The notes under the pieces: model-generated
Seen by the model: the letters and a program-made list of their open reading frames with translations, nothing else
What the model was told of the DNA's origin: nothing
Databases searched by the model: none
Position numbers and translations under genes: made by a program
Shown: positions 8,992 to 18,033 of the stretch, one piece after another
Layout of the letters: the number at the start of each line of letters is the position of its first letter
Position numbering within the stretch: the stretch's first letter is position 1
Assembly (NCBI GenBank): GCA_963759875.1
Contig: CAVXBB010000015.1
Coordinates: 62,001-126,000 of the forward strand
Length of the DNA: 64,000 nt
DNA from: JAFAGX01 sp963759875
GTDB lineage: Bacteria > Acidobacteriota > Terriglobia > Terriglobales > Acidobacteriaceae
Direction of reading: 5' to 3'

Positions 8992-11900
8992 TCAAGCCGT
9001 CGAGGCAGGTTCTGGTATTTCCACGACCAATTGCTCCAGGAGTTTCCGTAGATGGATGAGGATTTCCGACGCGCCGATTGCCTTCATAGTGAATTTAAGC
9101 ATTCCATCTGGCGTAAACTGCGCGCCTTTTTGCGATGAGACAAAGCGAGCGAGCTTTCCGGGATCGATCACTGCATTCTGCCGGAACTTGATCGTGACCA
9201 GTTCCCGTTTGCGCTCAATTCCGCTCACACCCACTCTTGCGGCCATGAGCTTGAGCGACGCGTATTCCAATAAATTTTGCACCGCAGAGGGGGGGGCGCC
9301 ATAACGATCTTGCAGTTCGCTGGCGACGTCGTTTAATTGCGATTCCGTTTCAACTCCCGCAACCCGCTTGTACATGCGCAAACGCTGATTCTCTTCCTTT
9401 ACGTAATCCGCTGGAATGCGGATGTTAAGCCCGAGATTCAGCTGGGTCTCCGCTTCCTCGGCTGCGCCCTCGCCCTTCATCTCGCGTACCGCGCGGTCCA
9501 GCATCTGCGTGTACAGCTCAAATCCGACAGCTTCAATATGGCCGCTCTGCTCTCCGCCGAGCAGATTGCCAGCGCCGCGCAACTCAAGATCAAGGGCTGC
9601 GATTTTGAATCCGGCGCCCAAATCGGAGAATTCTTTCAGCGCTGCCAACCGCCGCCGCGCAATCGGCGTCAGCTCGACATCTGCCGGAATCAGTAAATAG
9701 GCATAAGCCCGCCGATTGGAGCGGCCCACGCGCCCTCGCAACTGGTACAGTTCAGACAAGCCGAAGCGGTCCGCGCGATTAATAATTATGGTGTTGCAAA
9801 GTGGAATGTCCAGTCCGTTCTCGATGATCGTCGTCGCTACCAAAATGTCGGCTTCGTGATGCATGAATTTCAGCATCACCTTTTCCAATTCTCCCTCCGA
9901 CATCTGCCCGTGCCCAACCTTTATGCGCGCACGCGGCACCAGTTCCTGTAGCTTCGCCGCAATTTCCCAAATGCTTTCTACGCGGTTGTGAACAAAATAA
10001 ACTTGCCCACCGCGGTCGAGTTCCTGCTGCAAAGCAGACTGGATCAGCTTCTCATCCCAACTGGCGACAACCGTCTGAATCGCCATCCGATCTTTCGGCG
10101 GCGTCTCAATCACGCTCATATCGCGTAATCCTACCAGCGACATGTGAAGGGTCCGCGGAATCGGCGTAGCCGACATCGTCAGCACGTCCACTTCTTTCCG
10201 CATCTGCTTCAGACGTTCTTTGTGTCGTACCCCGAACCGCTGCTCCTCATCCACAACAAGCAAGCCAAGATCGGCAAATTTAATATCTTTTGACAGTAGC
10301 CGATGCGTCCCGATCAGTATGTCGATTTTTCCCGCTTCAACTCTCTGTAAAATTTCCTTTTGCTGCCGCGCGCTGCGAAACCGGCTGATCATCTCAATGC
10401 TTACCGGAAATGCCGCGAATCTCTGCTTGAAAGTCTCGTAATGCTGAAATGCCAGCACCGTGGTCGGCGCGAGCACGGCGACTTGCTTGTTGTCATTCAC
10501 GGTTTTGAACGCCGCGCGCATGGCGATCTCAGTTTTTCCGTATCCAACGTCACCGCACAGCAATCGATCCATGGGCTGCTGCGATTCCATATCGCGCTTG
10601 ACGTCGACAATCGCGAGTTCCTGATCTTCGGTCTCGCTGTACTCGAATGCATCCTCGAATTCGCGCATCCATTGATTGTCAGCGGAGAACGCGTGTCCCT
10701 CAGCGGTTTTGCGCTGAGCGTAAAGCTTGAGCAGTTCGTCGGCCATGTCTTTCATGGCCTTGCGCACGCGGGCCTTGGTTTTCGCCCATGCCGCCGTGCC
10801 CAGATGATTGAGCGCGGGCTTCGCGCCCTCCGACGAGCGGTACTTCTGAACCAAATCCAACCGCGTCAGCGGCACATACAGCCGTGCGCCTTCGGCGTAT
10901 TCCAACAGCATGAATTCCGCGTTGCCGTCGCCCTGGTTGATCTCCTTCAATCCCTGGTACTCACCAATCCCGTGCTCCACATGCACCACGTAATCGCCCA
11001 CCTGCAGATCACGAAAATCTGAGAGAAATGCCGAAGTTTTCGAGCGGTACTTCTGCGGACGAGAGATGACCGCCTCAGATTCATCGAACAGATCTCGGGC
11101 CCCGAAAACCGTCAGGTGCGCATCGGGCAACACCAAACCGTCCGGCACATAAGCTTTCGCTAGCGTTGTGGTCAGAATTTCTCCGGCAAAATACGCAGTT
11201 TCGTCGGCGTAACTTTCTCCGCCACGAGTTCGGCTGCCAAGCCGGAAGGAAAGACTGTTTTCGCTGAATAAGTCCGCCAGTCGCTCGACCTCGCCAATAT
11301 TCGGCACCGCGATCAGTACTCGATTCTGCTCAGCAATCTGCTTTTTCACTTCCTCTAGAAGCGCCGTGCCCGAGCCATGAAATCGCTGCGTGGGTCGGGA
11401 ATGGAAGCTCACCGATTCCGCTTCGCCGGGACACTCAATCTCCAGATGTTCCACATCGGCGCCCGAAAGTGCAGCCAATTTCTGCCACCAATCCTCAGGA
11501 GAAAAATATAGATCCGTGGGTCGTACCAGATTTCCCACCCCGCTGCGCTCATGAGCATCTTCGATTCGCGACCACACTTGATCAAACTCGTTGCGAATTG
11601 CCTCCGGCTCATCCACCAGGGCCGCGGCATTCGGAATCAGATCGAACAGCGAACGATCAGCGCCGGCAACGGGCGCATAGAATTCCCATCCCGGAAATAC
11701 ATTCACGCCGCCCGATCGCACGGCTTGCTCCACTACTTCCTCAGCGCCGGTGATCCGTTTTCCTGAGAGCTTCCCGTGGATTGCGCCTAGCAATTCTTCG
11801 CTGACCGGAGTTTCCGTGAGCGGCAGAAGCAGCGCTTCCTCAACCGGATTCGAAGACCGCTGTGTCGCCGGATCGAACTTTCGTATTGACTCAACCTCAT

Positions 11901-12528
11901 CTCCAAAGAACTCAATCCGCAATGGCCGGTCAGCCTCGGGAGGATAAACGTCGAGAATGCCACCGCGCACCGCATGCTCTCCAGGCATTTCCACGACATC
12001 CGTAGCCACGTAGCCAATTGTGTTGAGGTGCTGCAGAAGCGGATCGACTTCTATTGTTTCTCCCCGTCGCACCGCTCGCGCCAGGTCCGCGTAATATTCG
12101 CCCGAACGCAAGCGCAGCGCCGTTGCGGCAACCGGAGACACGACGATCGTAACCGCGCCCGTGGCAATCCTCCATAACGCCACCGCGCGTTCCTCCTGAA
12201 TCTCGGGATGCGGCGAAAGATTCTGGAATGGCAGTACATCGCGAGTAGGTAGAGCGACGATTGAGTTCGGATCATTTCCGCCGGTCAGCTCATGAAACGC
12301 CTGCAGCACAGGAACAAGGTCCTCGGCCACGCGGTTATCGGGAACCACGAGAATCAGCGGCCGTCCCGCTGCGCGTTGCAGCAAAACCAGCAGCAGAGCT
12401 TTCGCAGTCGGAGTTAAACCAGAAACACGTATCCGCCCCGTGCCCTCTTTCAGATGGGAGGCTGCACGCGAGAAAGCAGGTAACTTTTCCACGTCCGCGA
12501 AGAGATCGCGAACGAAGGGGAGAACCAT
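8992..12528 (-). CDS. mfd: Transcription-repair coupling factor Mfd
   Basis: A 1178-aa ATPase that dislodges RNA polymerase stalled at lesions and recruits UvrA. The UvrB-like N-terminal module covers about residues 1-350. The RNA-polymerase-interacting (CarD-like) domain is at about 510-580 (VGDYVVHVEHGIGEYQGL). The translocase has Walker A GDVGYGKTE near 660, DEEQ near 757 and SATPIPRTLHMS. The C-terminal part, with ILVATTIIENGLDIP and LYQLRGRVGRS, completes RecG-like helicase motifs. The length is normal and no frameshift is visible. It appears monocistronic. Confidence 0.97.
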   Translation of the reverse strand: MVLPFVRDLFADVEKLPAFSRAASHLKEGTGRIRVSGLTPTAKALLLVLLQRAAGRPLILVVPDNRVAEDLVPVLQAFHELTGGNDPNSIVALPTRDVLPFQNLSPHPEIQEERAVALWRIATGAVTIVVSPVAATALRLRSGEYYADLARAVRRGETIEVDPLLQHLNTIGYVATDVVEMPGEHAVRGGILDVYPPEADRPLRIEFFGDEVESIRKFDPATQRSSNPVEEALLLPLTETPVSEELLGAIHGKLSGKRITGAEEVVEQAVRSGGVNVFPGWEFYAPVAGADRSLFDLIPNAAALVDEPEAIRNEFDQVWSRIEDAHERSGVGNLVRPTDLYFSPEDWWQKLAALSGADVEHLEIECPGEAESVSFHSRPTQRFHGSGTALLEEVKKQIAEQNRVLIAVPNIGEVERLADLFSENSLSFRLGSRTRGGESYADETAYFAGEILTTTLAKAYVPDGLVLPDAHLTVFGARDLFDESEAVISRPQKYRSKTSAFLSDFRDLQVGDYVVHVEHGIGEYQGLKEINQGDGNAEFMLLEYAEGARLYVPLTRLDLVQKYRSSEGAKPALNHLGTAAWAKTKARVRKAMKDMADELLKLYAQRKTAEGHAFSADNQWMREFEDAFEYSETEDQELAIVDVKRDMESQQPMDRLLCGDVGYGKTEIAMRAAFKTVNDNKQVAVLAPTTVLAFQHYETFKQRFAAFPVSIEMISRFRSARQQKEILQRVEAGKIDILIGTHRLLSKDIKFADLGLLVVDEEQRFGVRHKERLKQMRKEVDVLTMSATPIPRTLHMSLVGLRDMSVIETPPKDRMAIQTVVASWDEKLIQSALQQELDRGGQVYFVHNRVESIWEIAAKLQELVPRARIKVGHGQMSEGELEKVMLKFMHHEADILVATTIIENGLDIPLCNTIIINRADRFGLSELYQLRGRVGRSNRRAYAYLLIPADVELTPIARRRLAALKEFSDLGAGFKIAALDLELRGAGNLLGGEQSGHIEAVGFELYTQMLDRAVREMKGEGAAEEAETQLNLGLNIRIPADYVKEENQRLRMYKRVAGVETESQLNDVASELQDRYGAPPSAVQNLLEYASLKLMAARVGVSGIERKRELVTIKFRQNAVIDPGKLARFVSSQKGAQFTPDGMLKFTMKAIGASEILIHLRKLLEQLVVEIPEPASTA

Positions 12529-12747
12529 CGCAATTCGATTCTAACAGGATCGCCCCTAACGGGGCTTCCGCGCCCTAATGGGCAGCTTTCAATGAGAATT
12601 CATATTCCTGTCAAACTCCCGCCTTCCAGGTGTTCGTAAGCTTACCTTGTGGTAACCGGACACAAATCAGGAGCATAAAACAAAGAAGGCATTTCTATTT
12701 TGTCCTCAGATGAAGTGTGTGAGATGGCAACATCAAGGAGGTTTCTC
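12529..12747. other. Intergenic region with two small hairpins
   Basis: GCCCC-TAA-CGGGGC and GCCC-TAAT-GGGC occur back to back near 12550-12590. Neither is followed by a T-run. They lie between divergent genes (mfd and the hydrolase) and may belong to either leader. Confidence 0.35.
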
Positions 12748-13599
12748 GTGAGCAAGTCGCCTTTCGCCCGATTTGCAGATCGTTCTCTATTGACGCTCAT
12801 TGCTGCAGGTTTGTTCTTCGCGTCTACCTCCTACGCACAGGATTCTGTAACCACTCTTACCGTGACCCGCGCGCCCGTAGCCGGTTCGCCACCGGTAACA
12901 CAAAGCTTCATCGTGACCCCAGCCGCCGCAAGTGCTGTGGCCGTTGTGATACTGCTCCCTGGCGGTGACGGAAATATCCAGCTCGCACCCGCCGTGCTTC
13001 CGGACGGTACGCTGGATGTCAACTCCAACAATTTTCTGGTTCGCAGCCGCTGGCTATTGGCCGGACATCGTTTTGTGGTCATCACCCTGGATTCCGCCAC
13101 CGATTTCAAGCAGTTGGCGATGGGGCTCACTCATCAACAGGGCAGCACCGCCCATATTACTGACGTCCTCCAGGTCATCGCGTATGCGCGTTTAACATAT
13201 CCAGGCCTGCCAGTCTGGCTGGTGGGAACGAGCCGGGGAACGGCTGGTGCTTTTGTAGCCGCATCCAATGCCCCGCCCACGGGACCGGACGGTCTTGTAT
13301 TCACTTCGCCTATAAACGTTAGTGCCGATCCAGACTCGCTTCTGAGCGCCACTCTTTCCGGCATTGTCGTTCCTACACTGCTCTTCGGCAACTTGGCGGA
13401 TACATGCTCTGTGACGCTACCCTCGGCAAATCCGGCTGTGCTTCTGCTGCTGACATCGGCTCCGAGTAAGGCCAATGAAAATGTGAACGGTGGTTTGCGG
13501 TCCCTTACCACGAACTGTGGTGCTCTTTCGCCACACGGATTCTTTGGTCTCGAACCAACAGTCGTTACCGACCTCGCGATGTGGATTAAGGCTAACTAG
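12748..13599 (+). CDS. Secreted alpha/beta-hydrolase-like protein
   Basis: A 283-aa protein started at GTG 12748 because AAGGAGG lies six bases upstream; an in-frame ATG further upstream lacks such a site. The N-terminus (SKSPFARFADRSLLTLIAAG, then FFASTSYAQ) is a signal peptide. The nucleophile elbow LVGTSRGTAGAF (G-x-S-x-G) lies near residue 155, and a late His in LSPHGFFGLE could complete the triad. The C-terminal cysteines (DTCSV, TNCGA) could form a disulfide. The substrate is unknown; it resembles uncharacterised periplasmic hydrolases rather than a named esterase. Confidence 0.75.
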   Translation: MSKSPFARFADRSLLTLIAAGLFFASTSYAQDSVTTLTVTRAPVAGSPPVTQSFIVTPAAASAVAVVILLPGGDGNIQLAPAVLPDGTLDVNSNNFLVRSRWLLAGHRFVVITLDSATDFKQLAMGLTHQQGSTAHITDVLQVIAYARLTYPGLPVWLVGTSRGTAGAFVAASNAPPTGPDGLVFTSPINVSADPDSLLSATLSGIVVPTLLFGNLADTCSVTLPSANPAVLLLLTSAPSKANENVNGGLRSLTTNCGALSPHGFFGLEPTVVTDLAMWIKAN

Positions 13600-13618
13600 A
13601 TTTTTCTGAGGCTTGCAC

Positions 13619-14548
13619 TTATTCCCGCAGTATCGGCCGCGTCAGGCACGTTGGCCCTCCGCCACCATTGATACATAGTTCAGAGCCAGGGAATGTGCGC
13701 ACATCGAATCCAGCTGCCCGAAGCTTGGCATTGGTCTGTGCATTTTCTTTCAAAGCCAGCAGCCGTCTTTCTCCTAACGCAAGCACATTGCACGCCAGCG
13801 TCTCCCGCTCGGAGTAGTCAATCTCGACTAAAGCATATCCGCGCGCCTGCAGCAGTTCGACCGTTTCCACGGCCAGCCAAGGCAAATCGACTAAAGCTGT
13901 TTTTTCATCGATCAAACTGATCAGCGACATCAGGTGCAAACACGTTCCCGGCCCGGCGCCATGCGGCAACGGCGCGGAAATCACTTCGACTCCCTTTGGC
14001 GCAAGCAGCATTCGCATTTGCGCGATTCCCGCAGCGTTAGTCCGATAGCTGTGTCCAATCAGGAGCGTTTTGGAATCCAGCCAAACCATATCGCCTGACT
14101 CGGTTGTGCCCGGGGCTGTAATCTTGGCCAGCATTGCAATGCCCAGCAGCTTGCAAAACAACCCGTGCCATTTGCCTTCAGGTACGCGATTCGATTTCCC
14201 CGGCCTCATCAATATCACTCCGAAATCGGTGGGCAGCGCGGCATCGTGAGCATAGACCGCATCCAGCGTGATTTCGTGGCTTGGGGGCAACTCCAGTACC
14301 TCGGCCTCCGCGGTTTCCAATTCTCGGCACAAAGCCTCGTGTTGAGCCTGGGCTTCCTCGAAATTGGGCGCGTGCAGAAAACCTAAATCGCGCCATCTCG
14401 CAGCCCGCTCCGGCTTTTCCCAGCCCGCGATTCTTGGTGAGCAGACCATAACTCTTCGCAGCCGATCCACCATTGAATGCCCGTTGAACCGGCTATCTTT
14501 CTCGGCAGACAGCATGTCCACCACGAATTTTCCGTGACTGCTCATCAA
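13619..14548 (-). CDS. Dimethylarginine dimethylaminohydrolase-like amidinohydrolase
   Basis: A 309-aa member of the guanidino-group-modifying (amidinotransferase/DDAH) superfamily. Recognisable blocks are GDMVWLDSKTLLIGHSYRTN, PHGAGPGTCLHLMSLI with the catalytic His near residue 201, and GGGPTCLTRPI with the nucleophile Cys near residue 299. Family enzymes hydrolyse methylarginines or arginine-like compounds to citrulline plus an amine. The gene could equally serve arginine or guanidino-compound catabolism. The N-terminal 25 residues look non-conserved, so translation may begin at an internal Met (MLSAEK or MVDRLRR). It converges with the preceding hydrolase gene. Confidence 0.78.
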   Translation of the reverse strand: MMSSHGKFVVDMLSAEKDSRFNGHSMVDRLRRVMVCSPRIAGWEKPERAARWRDLGFLHAPNFEEAQAQHEALCRELETAEAEVLELPPSHEITLDAVYAHDAALPTDFGVILMRPGKSNRVPEGKWHGLFCKLLGIAMLAKITAPGTTESGDMVWLDSKTLLIGHSYRTNAAGIAQMRMLLAPKGVEVISAPLPHGAGPGTCLHLMSLISLIDEKTALVDLPWLAVETVELLQARGYALVEIDYSERETLACNVLALGERRLLALKENAQTNAKLRAAGFDVRTFPGSELCINGGGGPTCLTRPILRE

Positions 14549-14620
14549 TAACCAAAATCTAAACTGCTGCTATGACAAAAGCAATCCGGGAAGTATCGCG
14601 GGATGGGCGAAAAGCGGGGA

Positions 14621-17389
14621 CTAGCGATTTAGCAGCCGAATGTACTGGTTTTCGTAAGAAGTCGCGTTCTTCTGAACTAGATTCAATATTCGTTGCATCT
14701 CGCTTCTGTCCTCGCGGTTCAACTCTTTGAACTGCATCGCAGCACCGCATCCAAGGTCCATGCGAGTCACTGTCCCTTCCACAACCAACTGCTCGCCGCG
14801 ATCGGAAAACATTAGCTTGATCTTGGATCCCGCAGAAAGCACAGCGCTGGTTTCTACGTAGCAGCCGCCCATACTGATGTCAGTTAACGTGCCGTAAATC
14901 GGACCGCCACTCTCCGGGTGCAACTCCGTGGTTGCGCGGCATCGGGTTCGCGGATGCAAGCGGCGATTCTTGCGGGCAGGCTGCTGCTGCTTTTCCATGT
15001 ACATCCGCCGGTCGGCTTCCGCCAGAAGTTCTTCTGCATCGCTGCCATTCTCCGGATACACCGCCTGCCCCACGCTCAATGAAAGAATATCTTCCGCGCA
15101 CACTTCCAGCCCGGCCTGTTGAGCCAGAGCTCTGATTTGGTCCGCTCTCTTTGCCGCGGCTTCCGAAGGTAAGCCCACAGCGATAACCACAAACTCATCT
15201 CCGCCCATTCGCGCCACGTAGTCATACTCGCGGCAACTTTCTTTCAGCGCTTGCGCGAACAAGCGTAAAACCCGATTTCCCTCCAGATGGCCGAAGCGGT
15301 CGTTGATCTGCTTGAAACCGTCCATGTCACAGACCATAACCGTCAACGATTTCGAGTCTCGCTTGCAGCGGGCCAGTTCGCGGTCCAGTTCCAGGAACAG
15401 CGATCGAGCGTTAGGCAGCCCGGTAAGATAGTCCGTCGTTGCCGAGCTTTCCGCCTGCTGATACTTCAGCGCATTTTCGATCGCCAATGCCATCTTCGAG
15501 CTGGCCGCCAACAGAATTCTCAAGTCGTCAGATGTGAACGCATCGCGCTCGCTTCGATACAGCGCCAACACGCCAATCACCCCCGTCACTCCCTGCAGCG
15601 GGACTGCCAACGCCGAACGCAAGGTACTGAACTTCGTCGGATCATTTAAGTATCCCGGCTCGACCGACGGATTGCCGTTGATGATTGGCTTTTTATTCTG
15701 CGCCACCCAGCCGGAAAGACCCTGGCCTACAGGAATTCGCAAAGAAGAAAACAGACGGAAGTTGTCGCCATTGACGTACTCGGGTATCAGTTCCTGGTTC
15801 CGTCGCACATAGATTGCGATTGCGTCGTATCGCACCAACACCCGCAGCTTTACCGAGAACACCGATAGTGTTTCTCCCAGGCTCAGCGATGCGCCCAAAT
15901 CCTGGCTCAACTCAAACAGCGTCTGTGCTTCCTGCCGCGCTGCCGCAATCGAAGCCAAAAAGCTGGCTTCCTGCCCCGGCCCAGTTTTCACTGCGCTCTT
16001 CTCGAATCCGGCTGCCGGTGCCAGACCTCGATCGATCTTCATTGCCGTCGAGAGTTGCAGCTCCCCCTCGGCTGCAACTTGCGCATGTACTCGCTTTTCT
16101 AACTGCTTGTAATGCTTCAGCAGAATCTCGACCACCTTCGGATCAAAAGACTTGCCCGATTCCGCCGCCAGTCTCCGTACCGCTTCCTCCAGAGGCAGCG
16201 CCCGCCGGTACTGCCTGTCCGAGGCCAGCGCGTCCATGTAATCGACGGCCGATAAAACTCGTGCTCCCAGTGGAATTTCCGTTCCTTTCAACCCAAGAGG
16301 GTAGCCGGAACCGTCCCACTTCTCATGGTGCGCTCGCACAATCGGCACAACTGGATACGGAAATCGAACCCGCTCCAGAATTTCTGCGCCGACTACGGGA
16401 TGGATCTTCATCTTCTCGAATTCTTCCGGAGTCAGTCGTCCCGGCTTCGAAATAATGTGCTCCGGAACCGCCAGCTTGCCGATGTCGTGGAGCAGCGCCG
16501 CTGCTTGCAGCGCTTCCATTTCGCCGCCGCTCAAACCAAGTGCTTTCGCCACTTCGATCGCATACACTCTCACCCGCTGCAAATGGTCGTGCGTGGTATG
16601 ATCCTTCGCTTCAATCGCCAACGCCAGGGCTTCGATTGTCCGCAGGTGCAGATTGGCCATCTCCTCGCCGTGGTGCTTTTCTGCGTCCAGTTTGCCCAGA
16701 TAAAGACGATACGAGCGGTAGATCACCCAAATAATCGGTGCCACCAGCAGCGATGTCTCCCAATTGAACGCCTCATCCAGCCAGCCGATTACACCGGCCA
16801 CCGCTGCGCCCACAAGGTAATAAGGAAAGGACCAGAAATAGCACTCGGTAATGATCTTTCTCAGAGATCTCCCGTCCGTCAGCGAGATCACAGTGGCAGT
16901 CGATCCCGTGTTCGCCACGAAATAGGTCGCAGCGCCTACGCCGAGTGCCAAAGCTTGGCTCTCGACCAGATGCTGCGACAATGAAAGATGAAAAGCCTCA
17001 TACGCCAGCGCCGTCGCCAGCGCGCCCGAACACAAATTAAATGTCTCCTGCACCGCGCTCGGCCGGTCCGGATAAAGCATCTGCACCAACGTCGAAGCGC
17101 AGCCCAGAATCAGAGTTTCCGTGAGGCTCAGTTGCAGTAGCCCAAGCAGGATAAAGAGGAAGCTCACCGACATCGTGCCCGTGATCCCGGGCAAGTTTAC
17201 TTTTAAGCGTGAGGCAAGGATCGCGATCCCGAAGTAACAGATAAATTCGGAGATGTTCCGGCTGGAGGGATGAAGTGTTCCATAAACAAAGACCGCCGTC
17301 CCTGCGACCACTATCAGCCCAATAAAGGCTTTAGCTTGCGCGGACAGGAATCTCCACGATTGTGCCGGACCCGCTAACTCACTTCCCAT
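14621..17389 (-). CDS. Multidomain c-di-GMP protein: membrane sensor, HD-GYP, GAF, GGDEF, PilZ
   Basis: 922 aa. The N-terminal ~230 residues are hydrophobic with several membrane spans. An HD-GYP phosphodiesterase domain follows (LLHDIGKLAVPEHI near residue 300, HHEKWDGSGYPLGLKG near 357). Next come a GAF domain (about 490-650) and a diguanylate cyclase with an intact RMGGDEFVV near 728 and an inhibitory-site RxxD (REYD) five residues before it. The C-terminus is a PilZ-like domain (about 810-905) with RRLHPRTRCRA and DISMGG. Synthesis, degradation and binding of c-di-GMP are thus predicted in one chain. Which activity dominates cannot be seen; all catalytic motifs look intact. It appears monocistronic. 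Confidence 0.92.
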   Translation of the reverse strand: MGSELAGPAQSWRFLSAQAKAFIGLIVVAGTAVFVYGTLHPSSRNISEFICYFGIAILASRLKVNLPGITGTMSVSFLFILLGLLQLSLTETLILGCASTLVQMLYPDRPSAVQETFNLCSGALATALAYEAFHLSLSQHLVESQALALGVGAATYFVANTGSTATVISLTDGRSLRKIITECYFWSFPYYLVGAAVAGVIGWLDEAFNWETSLLVAPIIWVIYRSYRLYLGKLDAEKHHGEEMANLHLRTIEALALAIEAKDHTTHDHLQRVRVYAIEVAKALGLSGGEMEALQAAALLHDIGKLAVPEHIISKPGRLTPEEFEKMKIHPVVGAEILERVRFPYPVVPIVRAHHEKWDGSGYPLGLKGTEIPLGARVLSAVDYMDALASDRQYRRALPLEEAVRRLAAESGKSFDPKVVEILLKHYKQLEKRVHAQVAAEGELQLSTAMKIDRGLAPAAGFEKSAVKTGPGQEASFLASIAAARQEAQTLFELSQDLGASLSLGETLSVFSVKLRVLVRYDAIAIYVRRNQELIPEYVNGDNFRLFSSLRIPVGQGLSGWVAQNKKPIINGNPSVEPGYLNDPTKFSTLRSALAVPLQGVTGVIGVLALYRSERDAFTSDDLRILLAASSKMALAIENALKYQQAESSATTDYLTGLPNARSLFLELDRELARCKRDSKSLTVMVCDMDGFKQINDRFGHLEGNRVLRLFAQALKESCREYDYVARMGGDEFVVIAVGLPSEAAAKRADQIRALAQQAGLEVCAEDILSLSVGQAVYPENGSDAEELLAEADRRMYMEKQQQPARKNRRLHPRTRCRATTELHPESGGPIYGTLTDISMGGCYVETSAVLSAGSKIKLMFSDRGEQLVVEGTVTRMDLGCGAAMQFKELNREDRSEMQRILNLVQKNATSYENQYIRLLNR

Positions 17390-17603
17390 GGCCTTGTGGC
17401 TCCGCCCCGAAAATGTAGGGCAGCCAAACTTAACGAATACCAGCTAATTGCAGCAGGTACAATGATTTGCGAATGGAAACGGAAACTTCGGTAATTGCTC
17501 GCAGGTGACCGTAGACGGAGGTGCGAAGCAGGCTTTCAGGCATCTTCCGTGTCCGCTCGCCTTTATGCGCGACTGCCCTGACCCGTGTTACATTGGCAGC
17601 CAC

Positions 17604-17679
<76 letters not shown>

Positions 17680-17703
17680 AATATCCTCACATCCTCGTGT
17701 GGC

Positions 17704-17749
17704 GCGGACATTCCTGTCCGCCGAAAAGTGTGGGCGGACACTCCCGTCC
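17704..17749. repeat. Two imperfect copies of a GCGGACA hairpin
   Basis: GCGGACA-TTCC-TGTCCGC (17704-17721) is a perfect 7-bp hairpin. A degenerate second copy, GCGGACACTCCCGTCC, begins 30 nt later at 17734. It lies just after the tRNA and may act as processing or termination structure, or be a mobile palindromic unit. Confidence 0.45.
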
Positions 17750-17894
17750 TAGTTCGGCGGAAATTTGGTCTGACTCTCCACAGGTACGGCCCAACTCTAC
17801 ATAAAACTGTAGGCTCTCTCCGCAAAATCAGATCAATTAACCTGCTGAATCTGCTAACCAAAACATAACATTACATTTCTTGACAGAACATGAT

Positions 17895-17910
17895 TGGCGT
17901 GTGAGTTGCA
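17895..17910 (+). promoter_or_regulatory. Candidate sigma-54 (-24/-12) promoter
   Basis: TGGCGTG-TGAG-TTGCA matches the consensus TGGCACG-N4-TTGCA, with GG (17896-17897) and GC (17908-17909) separated by exactly ten bases. It is correctly oriented, about 125 nt before the TonB receptor 2 start. No enhancer-binding protein gene is in the window. Confidence 0.42.
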
Positions 17911-18033
17911 CAGGTCTGTCTTGGCCAACTGTCCCAGGCCGTTGGGTTATTCGCGCATTCTCGTACGTTTTTTCGGTTCCGCCTGGCCGTTAATCGCTTT
18001 TGGGTTGTGGCTCATTTCTTACAGGAGAAGCCT

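Larger units (their letters stand above)
17680..18033. other. Intergenic region: repeat, promoter and leader of TonB receptor 2
   Basis: Holds paired hairpins (17704-17749), a sigma-54-like promoter (17895-17910) and an untranslated leader of roughly 110 nt. No gene is supported. Confidence 0.5.

Noticed and set aside
10360..11022. A 220-codon plus-strand frame
   Set aside because: Lies entirely inside mfd on the opposite strand and resembles no protein family.
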